NCBI GenBank assembly: GCA_000719025.1
Contig: JODP01000004.1
Coordinates: 186,001-250,000, forward strand
DNA length: 64,000 nucleotides
Direction: 5' to 3'
Origin: Kineosporia aurantiaca JCM 3230
Lineage (GTDB): Bacteria; Actinomycetota; Actinomycetes; Actinomycetales; Kineosporiaceae
Shown here one piece after another: positions 40,556-48,150 of this stretch. Below the pieces are notes generated by a model. It did no database searches. It was not told the DNA's origin and saw only the letters and a list, made by a program, of their open reading frames with translations. Positions within the stretch are counted from its first letter, which is position 1, and every line of letters begins with the position of its first letter. A program made the position numbers and the translations under genes.

Positions 40556-41616
40556 GGCTGCCCTCGGCCCGGGGACCACTGAGCGCGCTGGTCCTGGATG
40601 CCCTGGCCGGTCCCGTCCGCGAACTGCCCCACCTCGCAGGCCTGGCCCAGGAGCGGGTGGCCGCCTCGCAAGACTTGCTGGACGACGAGGACGCCCAGCT
40701 AACCCTGACCTTGCTGCAGGAACTGCACTATCGCGGCCTGGAAGGTGTCGTCGATCCCGAATGGGAGTGGGCTCCGGGCACTATCGCGGCCCGGGTCGCC
40801 CTCGAACGAGCCGTCGAGGCCGCGCTGCGGCGTCTGACCGCCGGCACCGTCCGGGCCGCCGTCGGCCCGCTCGGCCCCACCCCGGACGCCGAAGCGGTGA
40901 CGAAAGCCCTGTTCGCGCTGGTGAATGCCGACAACGGTCCCGAGCTGGCGAAGTACCTCGACCGCCGGGCCGGTCTGGAGGAGTTCCGGGAATTCGTCAT
41001 GCACCGGTCCATCTACCATCTGAAGGAGGCCGACCCGCACACCTGGGCGATCCCGCGGCTCACCGGCCGGCCGAAGGCGGCGCTGGTGGAGATCCAGGCC
41101 GACGAGTACGGCGGCGGGCGTCCGGAACGGATGCACAGCGCCCTTTTCGCCCGGATGATGCGCGCCCTCGACCTGGACGACAGCTACGGCGCCTTCCTCG
41201 ACCGCGTGCCCGCCAGCACTCTGGCGACCGTCACCGCGGTCACCACCTTCGGCCTGCACCGCCGGTTGCGCGGGGCCGTGGCCGGCCATCTGGCGGTCTT
41301 CGAGATGACCAGCTCCCTCCCGAACCGCCGGTACGGCAACGGATTGCGGCGGCTCGGGTTCGACTCCGACGCCACCTGGTTCTTCGACGAGCACGTCGAG
41401 GCGGACGCGGTGCACGAGCAGATTGCCGGCCGGGACCTGGCCGGAGCCCTGGTCGAGGACGAGCCCGAACTGCTGATCGACGTCTTCTTCGGTGCCGCAA
41501 GCGCTCTGGCCCTGGATGCGCAGGCCGGGCGGAGGCTGCTGGACAGCTGGGCCGGCGGCGGTACCTCGCTCATCGCAACGCCGGCCGGGCTTGGTTCCTC
41601 CGCCGGGACCGGTTAA
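40552..41616 (+). CDS. Iron-containing redox enzyme, heme-oxygenase-like diiron oxidase (HDO) family
   Basis: A 354-residue helical protein of the HDO (heme-oxygenase-like metal-oxidase) type. Candidate metal ligands are Glu57 and His59 (LLQELHYRG), Glu180 with Asp184/Glu185 (VEIQADEYGGG) and His281, Asp285, His288 (DEHVEADAVHEQ); the last block has the spacing of the third ligand helix. Other HDOs (UndA, BesC, SznF) use an Fe2 or Fe centre and O2 to cleave C-C or C-N bonds, make alkenes or N-oxygenate. The ATG overlaps the CDGSH stop by 4 bases. Residues 1-50 (SALVLDALAGPVRELPHLAG) form an extra N-terminal segment. Neighbouring ligase and methyltransferase suggest a small biosynthetic or redox pathway. 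The family is recognised by motif order; the reaction is open. Confidence 0.78.
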   Translation: MRLPSARGPLSALVLDALAGPVRELPHLAGLAQERVAASQDLLDDEDAQLTLTLLQELHYRGLEGVVDPEWEWAPGTIAARVALERAVEAALRRLTAGTVRAAVGPLGPTPDAEAVTKALFALVNADNGPELAKYLDRRAGLEEFREFVMHRSIYHLKEADPHTWAIPRLTGRPKAALVEIQADEYGGGRPERMHSALFARMMRALDLDDSYGAFLDRVPASTLATVTAVTTFGLHRRLRGAVAGHLAVFEMTSSLPNRRYGNGLRRLGFDSDATWFFDEHVEADAVHEQIAGRDLAGALVEDEPELLIDVFFGAASALALDAQAGRRLLDSWAGGGTSLIATPAGLGSSAGTG

Positions 41617-41770
41617 GGTTTCACGAACACCGTTCAACGGTGAAGCGCTCAAAGCGATGGGCGTCCGAGTCCGACTGATGCGTTCAGTCCCTGGTCCAGG
41701 GAATTGCCGTCATGTCTTCGGCACCCGCCCCGCCCGACGTACTGCTTCGGTCCAGAACCGGCCGAAGCAC

Positions 41771-42547
41771 ATGACTCTCATCCGGTCGGCAGCCGGTTAC
41801 CTGTTCGCCCAGCCGTTCGTCGGTGCCTGGCTGGCTGAGCCCTCTCGGCTGGCCACCGACTCCTGCCTGGGCACGATCATGGTGGCCGGCCGCCGGCGTC
41901 TGCATGATCTTGTCGTTGTCGGACCGGACCGACTCCTCGTCCCTCCGGGGGACCTGCCCGGCTGGGAACAGCTCGTGCGGGCCGAGTGTTTTCGCCGGGC
42001 CGACCTGGCCGGTGCCCTGCAACCGGTCGTCCGGCTGCTGCGGACGACCGAACAGTTCGCCGAAGGACACCGCCCGGCGGACCGCTGGGAGGATCTTCTG
42101 GGCCAGAGCCGGGCGGTACTCGGTCATGAGCATCCGGCGACCCTACGACTGGCCGACCACGTTGCCGGTGAATGGGAAACGGCCGGTGACCAGGCTCGCG
42201 CCCTGGCTCTCGGCGAGCACACCTGGAGAGCCCGGTGCCGGGTTCTGGGGGCCGGCCACCGCGACACGCTGGTCTCGGCGAGCAATCTGGCGCTTCTTCA
42301 TCTGCACGCGGGTTCCGCGGACCGGGCGATCGAACTGCTCGAGCCGACCGTGCTGGCGACCTGCCGGGCGGTCGGGCCGGACGACCCCCACACGATGCTG
42401 TGCGCGACGAACCTCGCCGACGCGTACGCAGCCAGGGGGAATCGTGACCTTGCCGACCGCTGGTACGCGGGTGTCTACGCCGAGGCGAGCAGGACGCTCG
42501 GGGCGGATCATGAACTCACCGTCAGGCTTTGGAGCAGGCTTCGCTGA
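41771..42547 (+). CDS. TPR-repeat protein, NB-ARC/kinesin-light-chain-like
   Basis: A 258-residue protein whose second half consists of TPR units of about 42 residues: HPATLRLADHVAGEWETAGD, HRDTLVSASNLALLHLHAGS, DPHTMLCATNLADAYAARGN, each followed by a second helix (ALALGEHTWRARCRVLG, AIELLEPTVLATCRAVG). This TPR_10/12 type is common in actinomycete regulatory proteins with FxSxx-COOH or NB-ARC partners, but no NB-ARC domain is present here. The N-terminal 90 residues are unfamiliar. The ATG at 41771 lacks a clear SD, and an ATG at 41690 is also in frame, so the start is uncertain. It precedes two GAF-ANTAR genes on the same strand. Confidence 0.6.
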   Translation: MTLIRSAAGYLFAQPFVGAWLAEPSRLATDSCLGTIMVAGRRRLHDLVVVGPDRLLVPPGDLPGWEQLVRAECFRRADLAGALQPVVRLLRTTEQFAEGHRPADRWEDLLGQSRAVLGHEHPATLRLADHVAGEWETAGDQARALALGEHTWRARCRVLGAGHRDTLVSASNLALLHLHAGSADRAIELLEPTVLATCRAVGPDDPHTMLCATNLADAYAARGNRDLADRWYAGVYAEASRTLGADHELTVRLWSRLR

Positions 42548-42728
42548 TCGAGCGGACTTGCGGATATATTGCCCAGGTTGGTGCGTCCAGAACCTCAGCC
42601 CGTGCCTCCTTCCCGGGGGCCCGGTCGACGCCACCACCACGCGCGCCCGAGCAGGTGGCGCCCAGGCCGTTCGCCTCTGACTGTCAAACCGGTTCGGGGC
42701 CGAGTGTTACGGGTACGAGGAGAACTCA

Positions 42729-43505
42729 ATGGACCGACCGCAATCATCGGATTCCAGGCCCGAGAGCCGGGGACCGGCAGGCGCTGACGGCAAGCCGGAC
42801 CAGCCCGAGCCTGAGGTGGATCCCTCCGTGTACAGCGAACTCTCGGCCATCGTCCTGGATCGGCAGCCGCTCGGGGCGGTGCTGCGCCGGATCGCGGAAC
42901 TGGCCGTCAAGACCATTCCCGGGATCGACGACGCGTCGGTGACGCTGATTGAGCGCGGGCGCCCGCGAACGGTCGCGTTCAGCGGCCCGCTGGCCGTGTC
43001 CCTGGATGAACGGCAGTACACCGACGGGTTCGGGCCCTGTCTCGACGCCGCCCGGTACGGCCAGACGATCGTGGTGGACACCCATGCCGAGAACGGTACC
43101 TACGCGGAGTTCGCGCGGCAGGCGCGTCGTCAGGGCGTTCGGCACGTGCTGTCCATCGGGATGCCGGCCCTTCAGGAGACCAGCGGGGGAATGAACATCT
43201 ACGGCCCCGGGGTGCCCGGTCCGTTGGAGGAACGGACCATTGAGGTGGCGACCACGTTCGCCGGTCATGCGGCGGTCACCCTGTTCAACGCGGCGCTCTA
43301 CGCCGGCGCCCGGGACGAGGTGGCCCAGATGAAACAGGCCCTGGCCTCGAGGGCCCAGATCGAGCAGGCCAAGGGAATCATCATGGCCCAGGAACGGTGC
43401 GGCGCCGAACAGGCGTTCGCGATCCTGGTCGACCTGTCGTCGCGCTCGAACCGGAAGCTACGCGACATCGCCGAGACCGTGGTCGCCGAAGCGAGCGGCG
43501 AATGA
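42729..43505 (+). CDS. GAF and ANTAR domain RNA-binding antiterminator
   Basis: A 258-residue regulator. AGGAG lies 6 bases upstream of the ATG. Residues about 45-190 form a GAF sensor domain (LGAVLRRIAELAVKTIPGID, FGPCLDAARYGQTIVVDTHA); residues about 200-255 are an ANTAR domain (VAQMKQALASRAQIEQAKGI, ERCGAEQAFAILVDLSSRSN, KLRDIAETVV), which binds paired RNA hairpins to prevent termination in known members. In this class the GAF domain senses a ligand or redox signal instead of a phosphoryl group. Another GAF-ANTAR gene follows 86 bases downstream, so they may act as a pair. Target RNAs were not found in this window. Confidence 0.9.
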   Translation: MDRPQSSDSRPESRGPAGADGKPDQPEPEVDPSVYSELSAIVLDRQPLGAVLRRIAELAVKTIPGIDDASVTLIERGRPRTVAFSGPLAVSLDERQYTDGFGPCLDAARYGQTIVVDTHAENGTYAEFARQARRQGVRHVLSIGMPALQETSGGMNIYGPGVPGPLEERTIEVATTFAGHAAVTLFNAALYAGARDEVAQMKQALASRAQIEQAKGIIMAQERCGAEQAFAILVDLSSRSNRKLRDIAETVVAEASGE

Positions 43506-43590
43506 CTCGCCGGCAACCGGTCCGGGCGCCGGCCGGTGGCCACCAGCAGCCGATCCCGGACCGGGATCAGATCCCGCAGCAACCTTCAGG

Positions 43591-44385
43591 GTGGAGATGA
43601 TGGGCAGTTCTTCGGATCACGGCGTTCCCGGGCCGGAGGCACCGGAGCCCTGGCTCACGCGCTTCGAGGCAGCGGCGGCGGCCCGGTCGGCCGCGGCCGG
43701 CCAGGACGGGCGTCTGCTGCCGGACCAGCTGTGTCAGGCGGTCGTGGAGGTGACCGGGGTCCAGGGCGCCGCCATCTCGGTCTATCTGGGCGGTGACGTC
43801 GCGGTCCCGATCGGCGCCAGCGACCTCGCCTCGACCACCGGAGAGGCCCTTCAGTTCACCCTTCGGGAAGGCCCGTGCTTCTCCTCCTACTCCCGGCGCG
43901 AACCGGTCCTGGTGGCTGATCTCGGCCGGTCCAGTTCCCCGGCGTGGTCGCAGTGGCCCCTCTACGCCGAGCAACTGACCCGGCGGACGCCGTATCAGGC
44001 CGTGTTCGCCTACCCCCTGCTGAAGAACGACATCGTGGCCATGGGATCGCTCAGCCTGTACAGCACGTCGGCCGGCCTGCCGCAATACCGGGCCCAGCTG
44101 CCCGGCATTGCATCGCGCATCACCGATCGCCTGCTCGAGGCCGATCTGGACGTGGTCGCCGAAGGAGGGAGCGAACGCGAGTGGCTGAACGGCCCGGCCG
44201 CGATGCGCCGACGCCTGGTCTGGCTGGCCCAGGGAATGACGATTCAGGCCAACCGCATCACCCCCGGGCAGGCTATGGAGCTGTTACGGGCCCAGGCCTT
44301 CAGCGCCGACCGCCTGCTCGATGACGTGGCCGAGGACATCGTCGCCGGCCACGTCTCGGTTCCGGTGCTCGAATCACACCAGTGA
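43591..44385 (+). CDS. GAF and ANTAR-like domain regulator
   Basis: A 264-residue protein. A GAF domain covers about 25-190 (LPDQLCQAVVEVTGVQGAAI, FTLREGPCFSSYSRREPVLV, YPLLKNDIVAMGSLSLYSTS); the C-terminal helices (RRRLVWLAQGMTIQANRITP, GQAMELLRAQAFSADRLLDD, VAEDIVAG) have ANTAR-like spacing but lack the usual IEQAKG block, so RNA binding is less sure than for the upstream paralogue. Start: GTG 43591 with ATGs at 43597 and 43600 also possible; none has a strong SD. It probably forms an operon with the upstream GAF-ANTAR gene. Confidence 0.78.
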   Translation: MEMMGSSSDHGVPGPEAPEPWLTRFEAAAAARSAAAGQDGRLLPDQLCQAVVEVTGVQGAAISVYLGGDVAVPIGASDLASTTGEALQFTLREGPCFSSYSRREPVLVADLGRSSSPAWSQWPLYAEQLTRRTPYQAVFAYPLLKNDIVAMGSLSLYSTSAGLPQYRAQLPGIASRITDRLLEADLDVVAEGGSEREWLNGPAAMRRRLVWLAQGMTIQANRITPGQAMELLRAQAFSADRLLDDVAEDIVAGHVSVPVLESHQ

Positions 44386-44411
44386 TGACGGTGGTGCGTC
44401 CGGCCCGGTCG

Positions 44412-45374
44412 TCAGAGGCCGAGATCTCTGGGCGGGGTGGTGGTGCGGGCGAGCAGGTCGAGCAGGAACTTCTGGAACCCGGCGGCGTCGATCTCCTCCA
44501 CCACGGTCGCGTTCGGCGCCAGCCCGTGCACGCCCCAGGACATCGCGGCGTAGCCCCGGGTCAGCTCGGAACCGGTCTCGATGTCGACGTTGTACTGCGC
44601 GGAGCGGGTGATCAGCTCGGGACGCAGCAGTACGGCGGCGGACAGTGAGTCCGGGTGCGTGGTGCCGGGAATGCCGACGCTCTCGTCGAACGCCAGGGTG
44701 GCCGAGCAGACCCGGGTGAAGAAGCGGGCCAGCGGGGTGTCGATCCCGGCGATCTGCTCCAGCACGTCCCGCCCGAAGACGGCCTGCTGCAGGGTCAGGG
44801 GCGCCCAGGGCACGACGGTGATGGTGAAACCCGCGTCGAAGACGATCTTGGCGGCCTCCGGGTCGACGTAGAAGTTGAACTCGGCCGCCGCGGTGATGTT
44901 GCCGCGGGCGTTGTTCGAGCCTCCCATCACCACCAGATGCTTTACCTGAGAGGCGAATTCGGGACGCTTGCGAACGGCCATCGCGAGGTTGGTGAGCGGG
45001 CCGATCGCGACGATGCTGAGCTCGCCGGCGGCCTCGTCGGCCATCCGCAGCAGGGCGTCCACGGCGTGCTCGGCCTCCGGCTCGCAGCCGGAGAAGTCCA
45101 TGTCCAGCCCGCCGGCCCCGTCGCCGTGCACGTTCTCGGCCGAGACCCAGGGCCGGACCAGGGGCTGCCGGTTGCCGAGGTAGATCGGCACCTCGCCGAG
45201 ACGGTCGGCCACGTTGAGCGTCATGAAGGCGTTGCGGACCTGCCGGTCGAACCCGACGTTGCCGGCCACCATGGTGATGCCCCGTAGGTCGGCCTCGGGG
45301 GTCAGCAGGCCGACCAGGATCGCCACGCAGTCGTCCTGCGCGGTGTCGGTGTCGATCACCAGGGGGATGGTCAC
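44412..45374 (-). CDS. Inosine/uridine-preferring nucleoside hydrolase
   Basis: A 320-residue enzyme splitting ribonucleosides into base and ribose. The calcium-binding start VIDTDTAQDD is a variant of the family motif DTDPGxDD, with Thr-Ala-Gln for Pro-Gly-x; all the Asp positions are kept. Further blocks: VHGDGAGGLD, LSIVAIGPLTNLAMAVRKRP, VVMGGSNNARGNITAAAEFN, FNFYVDPEAAKIVFDAGF and the C-terminal HPDSLSAAVLLRPEL with the conserved Asp. Length is normal (310-330). Because of the NxT and GN differences substrate preference (purine or pyrimidine) is not predicted. It is the only salvage gene here besides tdk, and stands alone, convergent with the GAF genes. Confidence 0.9.
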   Translation of the reverse strand: MTIPLVIDTDTAQDDCVAILVGLLTPEADLRGITMVAGNVGFDRQVRNAFMTLNVADRLGEVPIYLGNRQPLVRPWVSAENVHGDGAGGLDMDFSGCEPEAEHAVDALLRMADEAAGELSIVAIGPLTNLAMAVRKRPEFASQVKHLVVMGGSNNARGNITAAAEFNFYVDPEAAKIVFDAGFTITVVPWAPLTLQQAVFGRDVLEQIAGIDTPLARFFTRVCSATLAFDESVGIPGTTHPDSLSAAVLLRPELITRSAQYNVDIETGSELTRGYAAMSWGVHGLAPNATVVEEIDAAGFQKFLLDLLARTTTPPRDLGL

Positions 45375-45386
45375 GGTCTTTTCCTC

Positions 45387-46721
45387 CTACGGGTTCGGGC
45401 TGCCCACCAGGGCACCGGAGGCAATGTAACCGTCCTGAGCAGGATCAGCAGGCCCCCGACGGCGGCGGGCGGTGAAGGTGATGACGATCGCAGCCAGCCA
45501 CAGGGCGGCGACCGCGGGCACCGCGACCACCCCGATCCGATCGGCGGCGTCGGCGACCGGGTTGGCCCAGCCGACCCGGGCCCCCAGCCAGCCGGCGGCC
45601 GCGATCCCGGTGGCCCCGGCGGCCATCACCCGCAGGATCCGGTAGCGGCCGGAGCGGGCCAGCAGGATCAGCGGGGGCAGGACCAGCGCCACGATCAGCA
45701 GCTGCATGGCCTCGATCCCCAGGTTGAAGCCGAGCAGGGCCAGCACCAGCTGCACTCCGCTCAGGTGCAGGGCGCGCAGCGCCTCGGCGAAGGCCAGGCC
45801 GTGGATCAGCCCGAAGGAGGCGGCCACCAGGGCCTCTCGGCCGGGGAACAGCGGCCGCACCGCGTGCGCGGCGGCGACCAGGATGCTGACCGCGATCAGC
45901 GCCTCGACGAGGTGCTGGGGCACCGGCACCCCGAGCGCGCCCAGTGCCAGGGTCACCGAGTGCCCGACGGTGAAGGACAGGGTGATGGTGGCGATCCGCC
46001 GGATCGCCCGCCGGGCCCCGACCACCCCGGACCAGCGCCCGGCCCGGGCCAGCAGCGGAGCCGGCAGGAGCAGGGTCAGCAGGAACAGCTGGTGGTCGGT
46101 GCCCTCCCGGATGTGTTCCACGCCCAGGCCCAACAGGCCGACGAAACCGCGATACTCGCGACCCGACCCTAGGTCGACGTGCAGCGGCTGGACCGTGTTG
46201 GTGACCGTGTCACGGCTGATCGAGCCTACGGCGTAGGTGGTCCCGGACGAGCGGGCCGTCACGATCACCACATGGGTCGCCACGTGGTCCACGATGGCGT
46301 TGTAGCCGAGGTTGAACGAGTTCTCGTCGCTGCCGGCCGGTGGCGTCAGGGTGAAGACCGTGTCCAGCTCCGGGTAGAGGCCGGTGGTGGCGGCATTTCC
46401 GGTGGTCTTCACGCTCAGCGGTCCGAGGCTGACCGTCCAGGCCTGACCGTCGTCACTGGTCGGGGTGAAATGGGCGAGCAGGTACTGCCGGATGGCGGAG
46501 GCGTGCTGGTTCACCGCGGCCGCGGACCGATCCCCCAGGTCGATCCCGGTGGCCGACTGCAGGTCCGACACCGGGATCCCGACCGCCGCCCGGATCACGC
46601 CGTACCCCACGTCGAGCTGGATGCTCGACGTGGGGACGACGTGGGCCGACGCGGTCGGGGCTCCGGCCAGCCAAAGGGCCGCGAAGGTGATCAGCAGCAG
46701 GATGACCTTCGTCAAACGCAT
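45387..46721 (-). CDS. HupE/UreJ-family membrane protein
   Basis: A 444-residue protein: signal peptide (LTKVILLLITFAALWLAGAP then SAHV), an extracytoplasmic domain of about 210 residues, and a C-terminal HupE/UreJ-type domain with seven or so membrane segments containing GVEHIREGTDHQLFLLTLLL, SFTVGHSVTLALGALG and FGLIHGLAFAEALRALHLSG. The conserved His/Asp residues in these helices suggest metal transport (HupE and UreJ move nickel or cobalt), though the extra domain group is uncharacterised. The ATG at 46721 follows the overlapping TGATG from the DUF3500 gene. The open frame to 46823 is not part of the protein. Confidence 0.8.
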   Translation of the reverse strand: MRLTKVILLLITFAALWLAGAPTASAHVVPTSSIQLDVGYGVIRAAVGIPVSDLQSATGIDLGDRSAAAVNQHASAIRQYLLAHFTPTSDDGQAWTVSLGPLSVKTTGNAATTGLYPELDTVFTLTPPAGSDENSFNLGYNAIVDHVATHVVIVTARSSGTTYAVGSISRDTVTNTVQPLHVDLGSGREYRGFVGLLGLGVEHIREGTDHQLFLLTLLLPAPLLARAGRWSGVVGARRAIRRIATITLSFTVGHSVTLALGALGVPVPQHLVEALIAVSILVAAAHAVRPLFPGREALVAASFGLIHGLAFAEALRALHLSGVQLVLALLGFNLGIEAMQLLIVALVLPPLILLARSGRYRILRVMAAGATGIAAAGWLGARVGWANPVADAADRIGVVAVPAVAALWLAAIVITFTARRRRGPADPAQDGYIASGALVGSPNP

Positions 46722-48013
46722 CAGCTCTTGGTTCCCCCGTAGTCGGTGGTGCGGTCGCGCCAGACCGAGTGCGGGTGGTTGCCCGACAGCACGATTCCGT
46801 GCTGCATCGAGAACTCGATCCATACCGACGGCCCGTCGACCCGGACGTAGTCGTTCTCGGCGGTCAGGGCGGTCGTCCCGGAGTACGCGAGACAGGTCTC
46901 GTCCAGCTCGTCCTGGTACTTGGCCAGGATCGTCTTCGCATCGCTGGTGTCGAGGTCGTCGACGTAGGTGGCGATCGCCGCCAGCACCAGCTTCTTCTGC
47001 TGGGCCGACAGGACGCCGGCCTTCACGCCCTCGCGGGTGGTCGGGAAGGCCCAGTCCTTGCCCGGGCCGAGGACCAGGTCGGAGTAGGTGTCAGCGAGTT
47101 TCGCGGTGGCCAGCTGGCTCTTGGACAGACCGGCGAGCATCGCGGCGAAGGCCGTGTACTTGGCCTTGAGCGGCTGGTTGGTTCGGCCGTCGAGCTTGAA
47201 GGCGGTGAAGGGCTCGACCCCGCGGAACGACGGGGTGGCCCCGGCCAGCTTCCCGTCGGTGTAGGTATTGGCCACCGCCAGGTGATGGCCGCCGAACTGG
47301 AACTCCCAGGTGCCGGAGTCCTGGGGACTGCCGAGAATGGCCACGTAGAAGTTGCCGCGGCCGTAGGTGTCCCCGCCGCCGTTCTGATTCAGGTAGTCGT
47401 CGGCGTTGAACTGCTGCTCGATCTCGTCGTACCCGAGCCCGGCCTTGGTCCCCGTGGCCGCCTTGAGCAGCGTGGTCAGCGCGGCCAGCTGGGCATCGCT
47501 GAGGTCGCTGACCGGGATGCCGACCCGGGACTGGCTGCTACCCCCGCCGGTCCCGCCTCCACCGGCAGCTGCACTGGGCGCAGTACCGCCACCGCTGGGG
47601 GCGCCCTCCATCCCGGTGCCACCCGTGGGCGGCGTTCCCCCTTGCATTCCGGCAGCACCCGAAGGAGGCGTACCGCCGCCGAAGCCCCCGCCCCCTCCAC
47701 TGATCAGGGCCTGCGGCAGGTTGGACCAGCGCTTGGCGCTGGCCAGGGTGTAGTCCAGCAGCACTTTGGCCTGAAGGTCGGTGCTGAGGGTCTTGTAGAA
47801 CGCCTGGGCCAGCGCCGCGACGCTGCCCGCGGCGGCTTCGCCGTCGGCCGTGGCCGTCGAGGCCGTGGTCGCCGACGCCGTGGCTCCCGAGGAGGCGCCG
47901 CCGCTGGACGAACTCGAGCAGGCCGCCAGGGCGAAGGCCAGGGCGGGCACGCCGGCGAACAGGGCCCGCCGGGTGACCGGGCGGTCGTTCGTAGATGGGT
48001 CGGTCCTGTTCAT
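46721..48013 (-). CDS. DUF3500 domain lipoprotein
   Basis: A 430-residue secreted lipoprotein with a twin-arginine-like signal (RPVTRRALFAGVPALAFALA) and lipobox LAAC. A Ser/Ala-rich spacer follows, then a Gly/Pro-rich low-complexity region (GGGGGFGGGTPPSGAAG, repeated TPP-GG-M-G units), then the DUF3500 domain (LAQAFYKTLSTDLQAKVLLD, YGRGNFYVAILGSPQDSGTW, EFQFGGHHLAVANTY, FRGVEPFTAF). DUF3500 has no known activity; HupE-linked copies are common. ATG 48013 has AGGG 8 bases upstream; GTG 48022 in frame is less likely. It is the first gene of the DUF3500-hupE operon. Confidence 0.82.
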   Translation of the reverse strand: MNRTDPSTNDRPVTRRALFAGVPALAFALAACSSSSSGGASSGATASATTASTATADGEAAAGSVAALAQAFYKTLSTDLQAKVLLDYTLASAKRWSNLPQALISGGGGGFGGGTPPSGAAGMQGGTPPTGGTGMEGAPSGGGTAPSAAAGGGGTGGGSSQSRVGIPVSDLSDAQLAALTTLLKAATGTKAGLGYDEIEQQFNADDYLNQNGGGDTYGRGNFYVAILGSPQDSGTWEFQFGGHHLAVANTYTDGKLAGATPSFRGVEPFTAFKLDGRTNQPLKAKYTAFAAMLAGLSKSQLATAKLADTYSDLVLGPGKDWAFPTTREGVKAGVLSAQQKKLVLAAIATYVDDLDTSDAKTILAKYQDELDETCLAYSGTTALTAENDYVRVDGPSVWIEFSMQHGIVLSGNHPHSVWRDRTTDYGGTKS

Positions 48014-48138
48014 GGGCCTCACCCTAGGAGAGCAGCATCAACACGCACTGTAACCAGGCTAGGGGTTTCCTGTGAGCCTCCTTTACGGCTTGAGCGCGGT
48101 GTCCCCCCGGCCGCTGCCGGCCGGTCGACGTCCTCGGT

Positions 48139-48144
48139 TACCTT
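48139..48144 (+). promoter_or_regulatory. -10 hexamer of a leaderless promoter
   Basis: TACCTT (TANNNT) is exactly at -12 to -7 of GTG 48151, and there is no Shine-Dalgarno upstream, indicating transcription starting at or next to the start codon. Confidence 0.45.
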
Positions 48145-48150
48145 GTGCTC

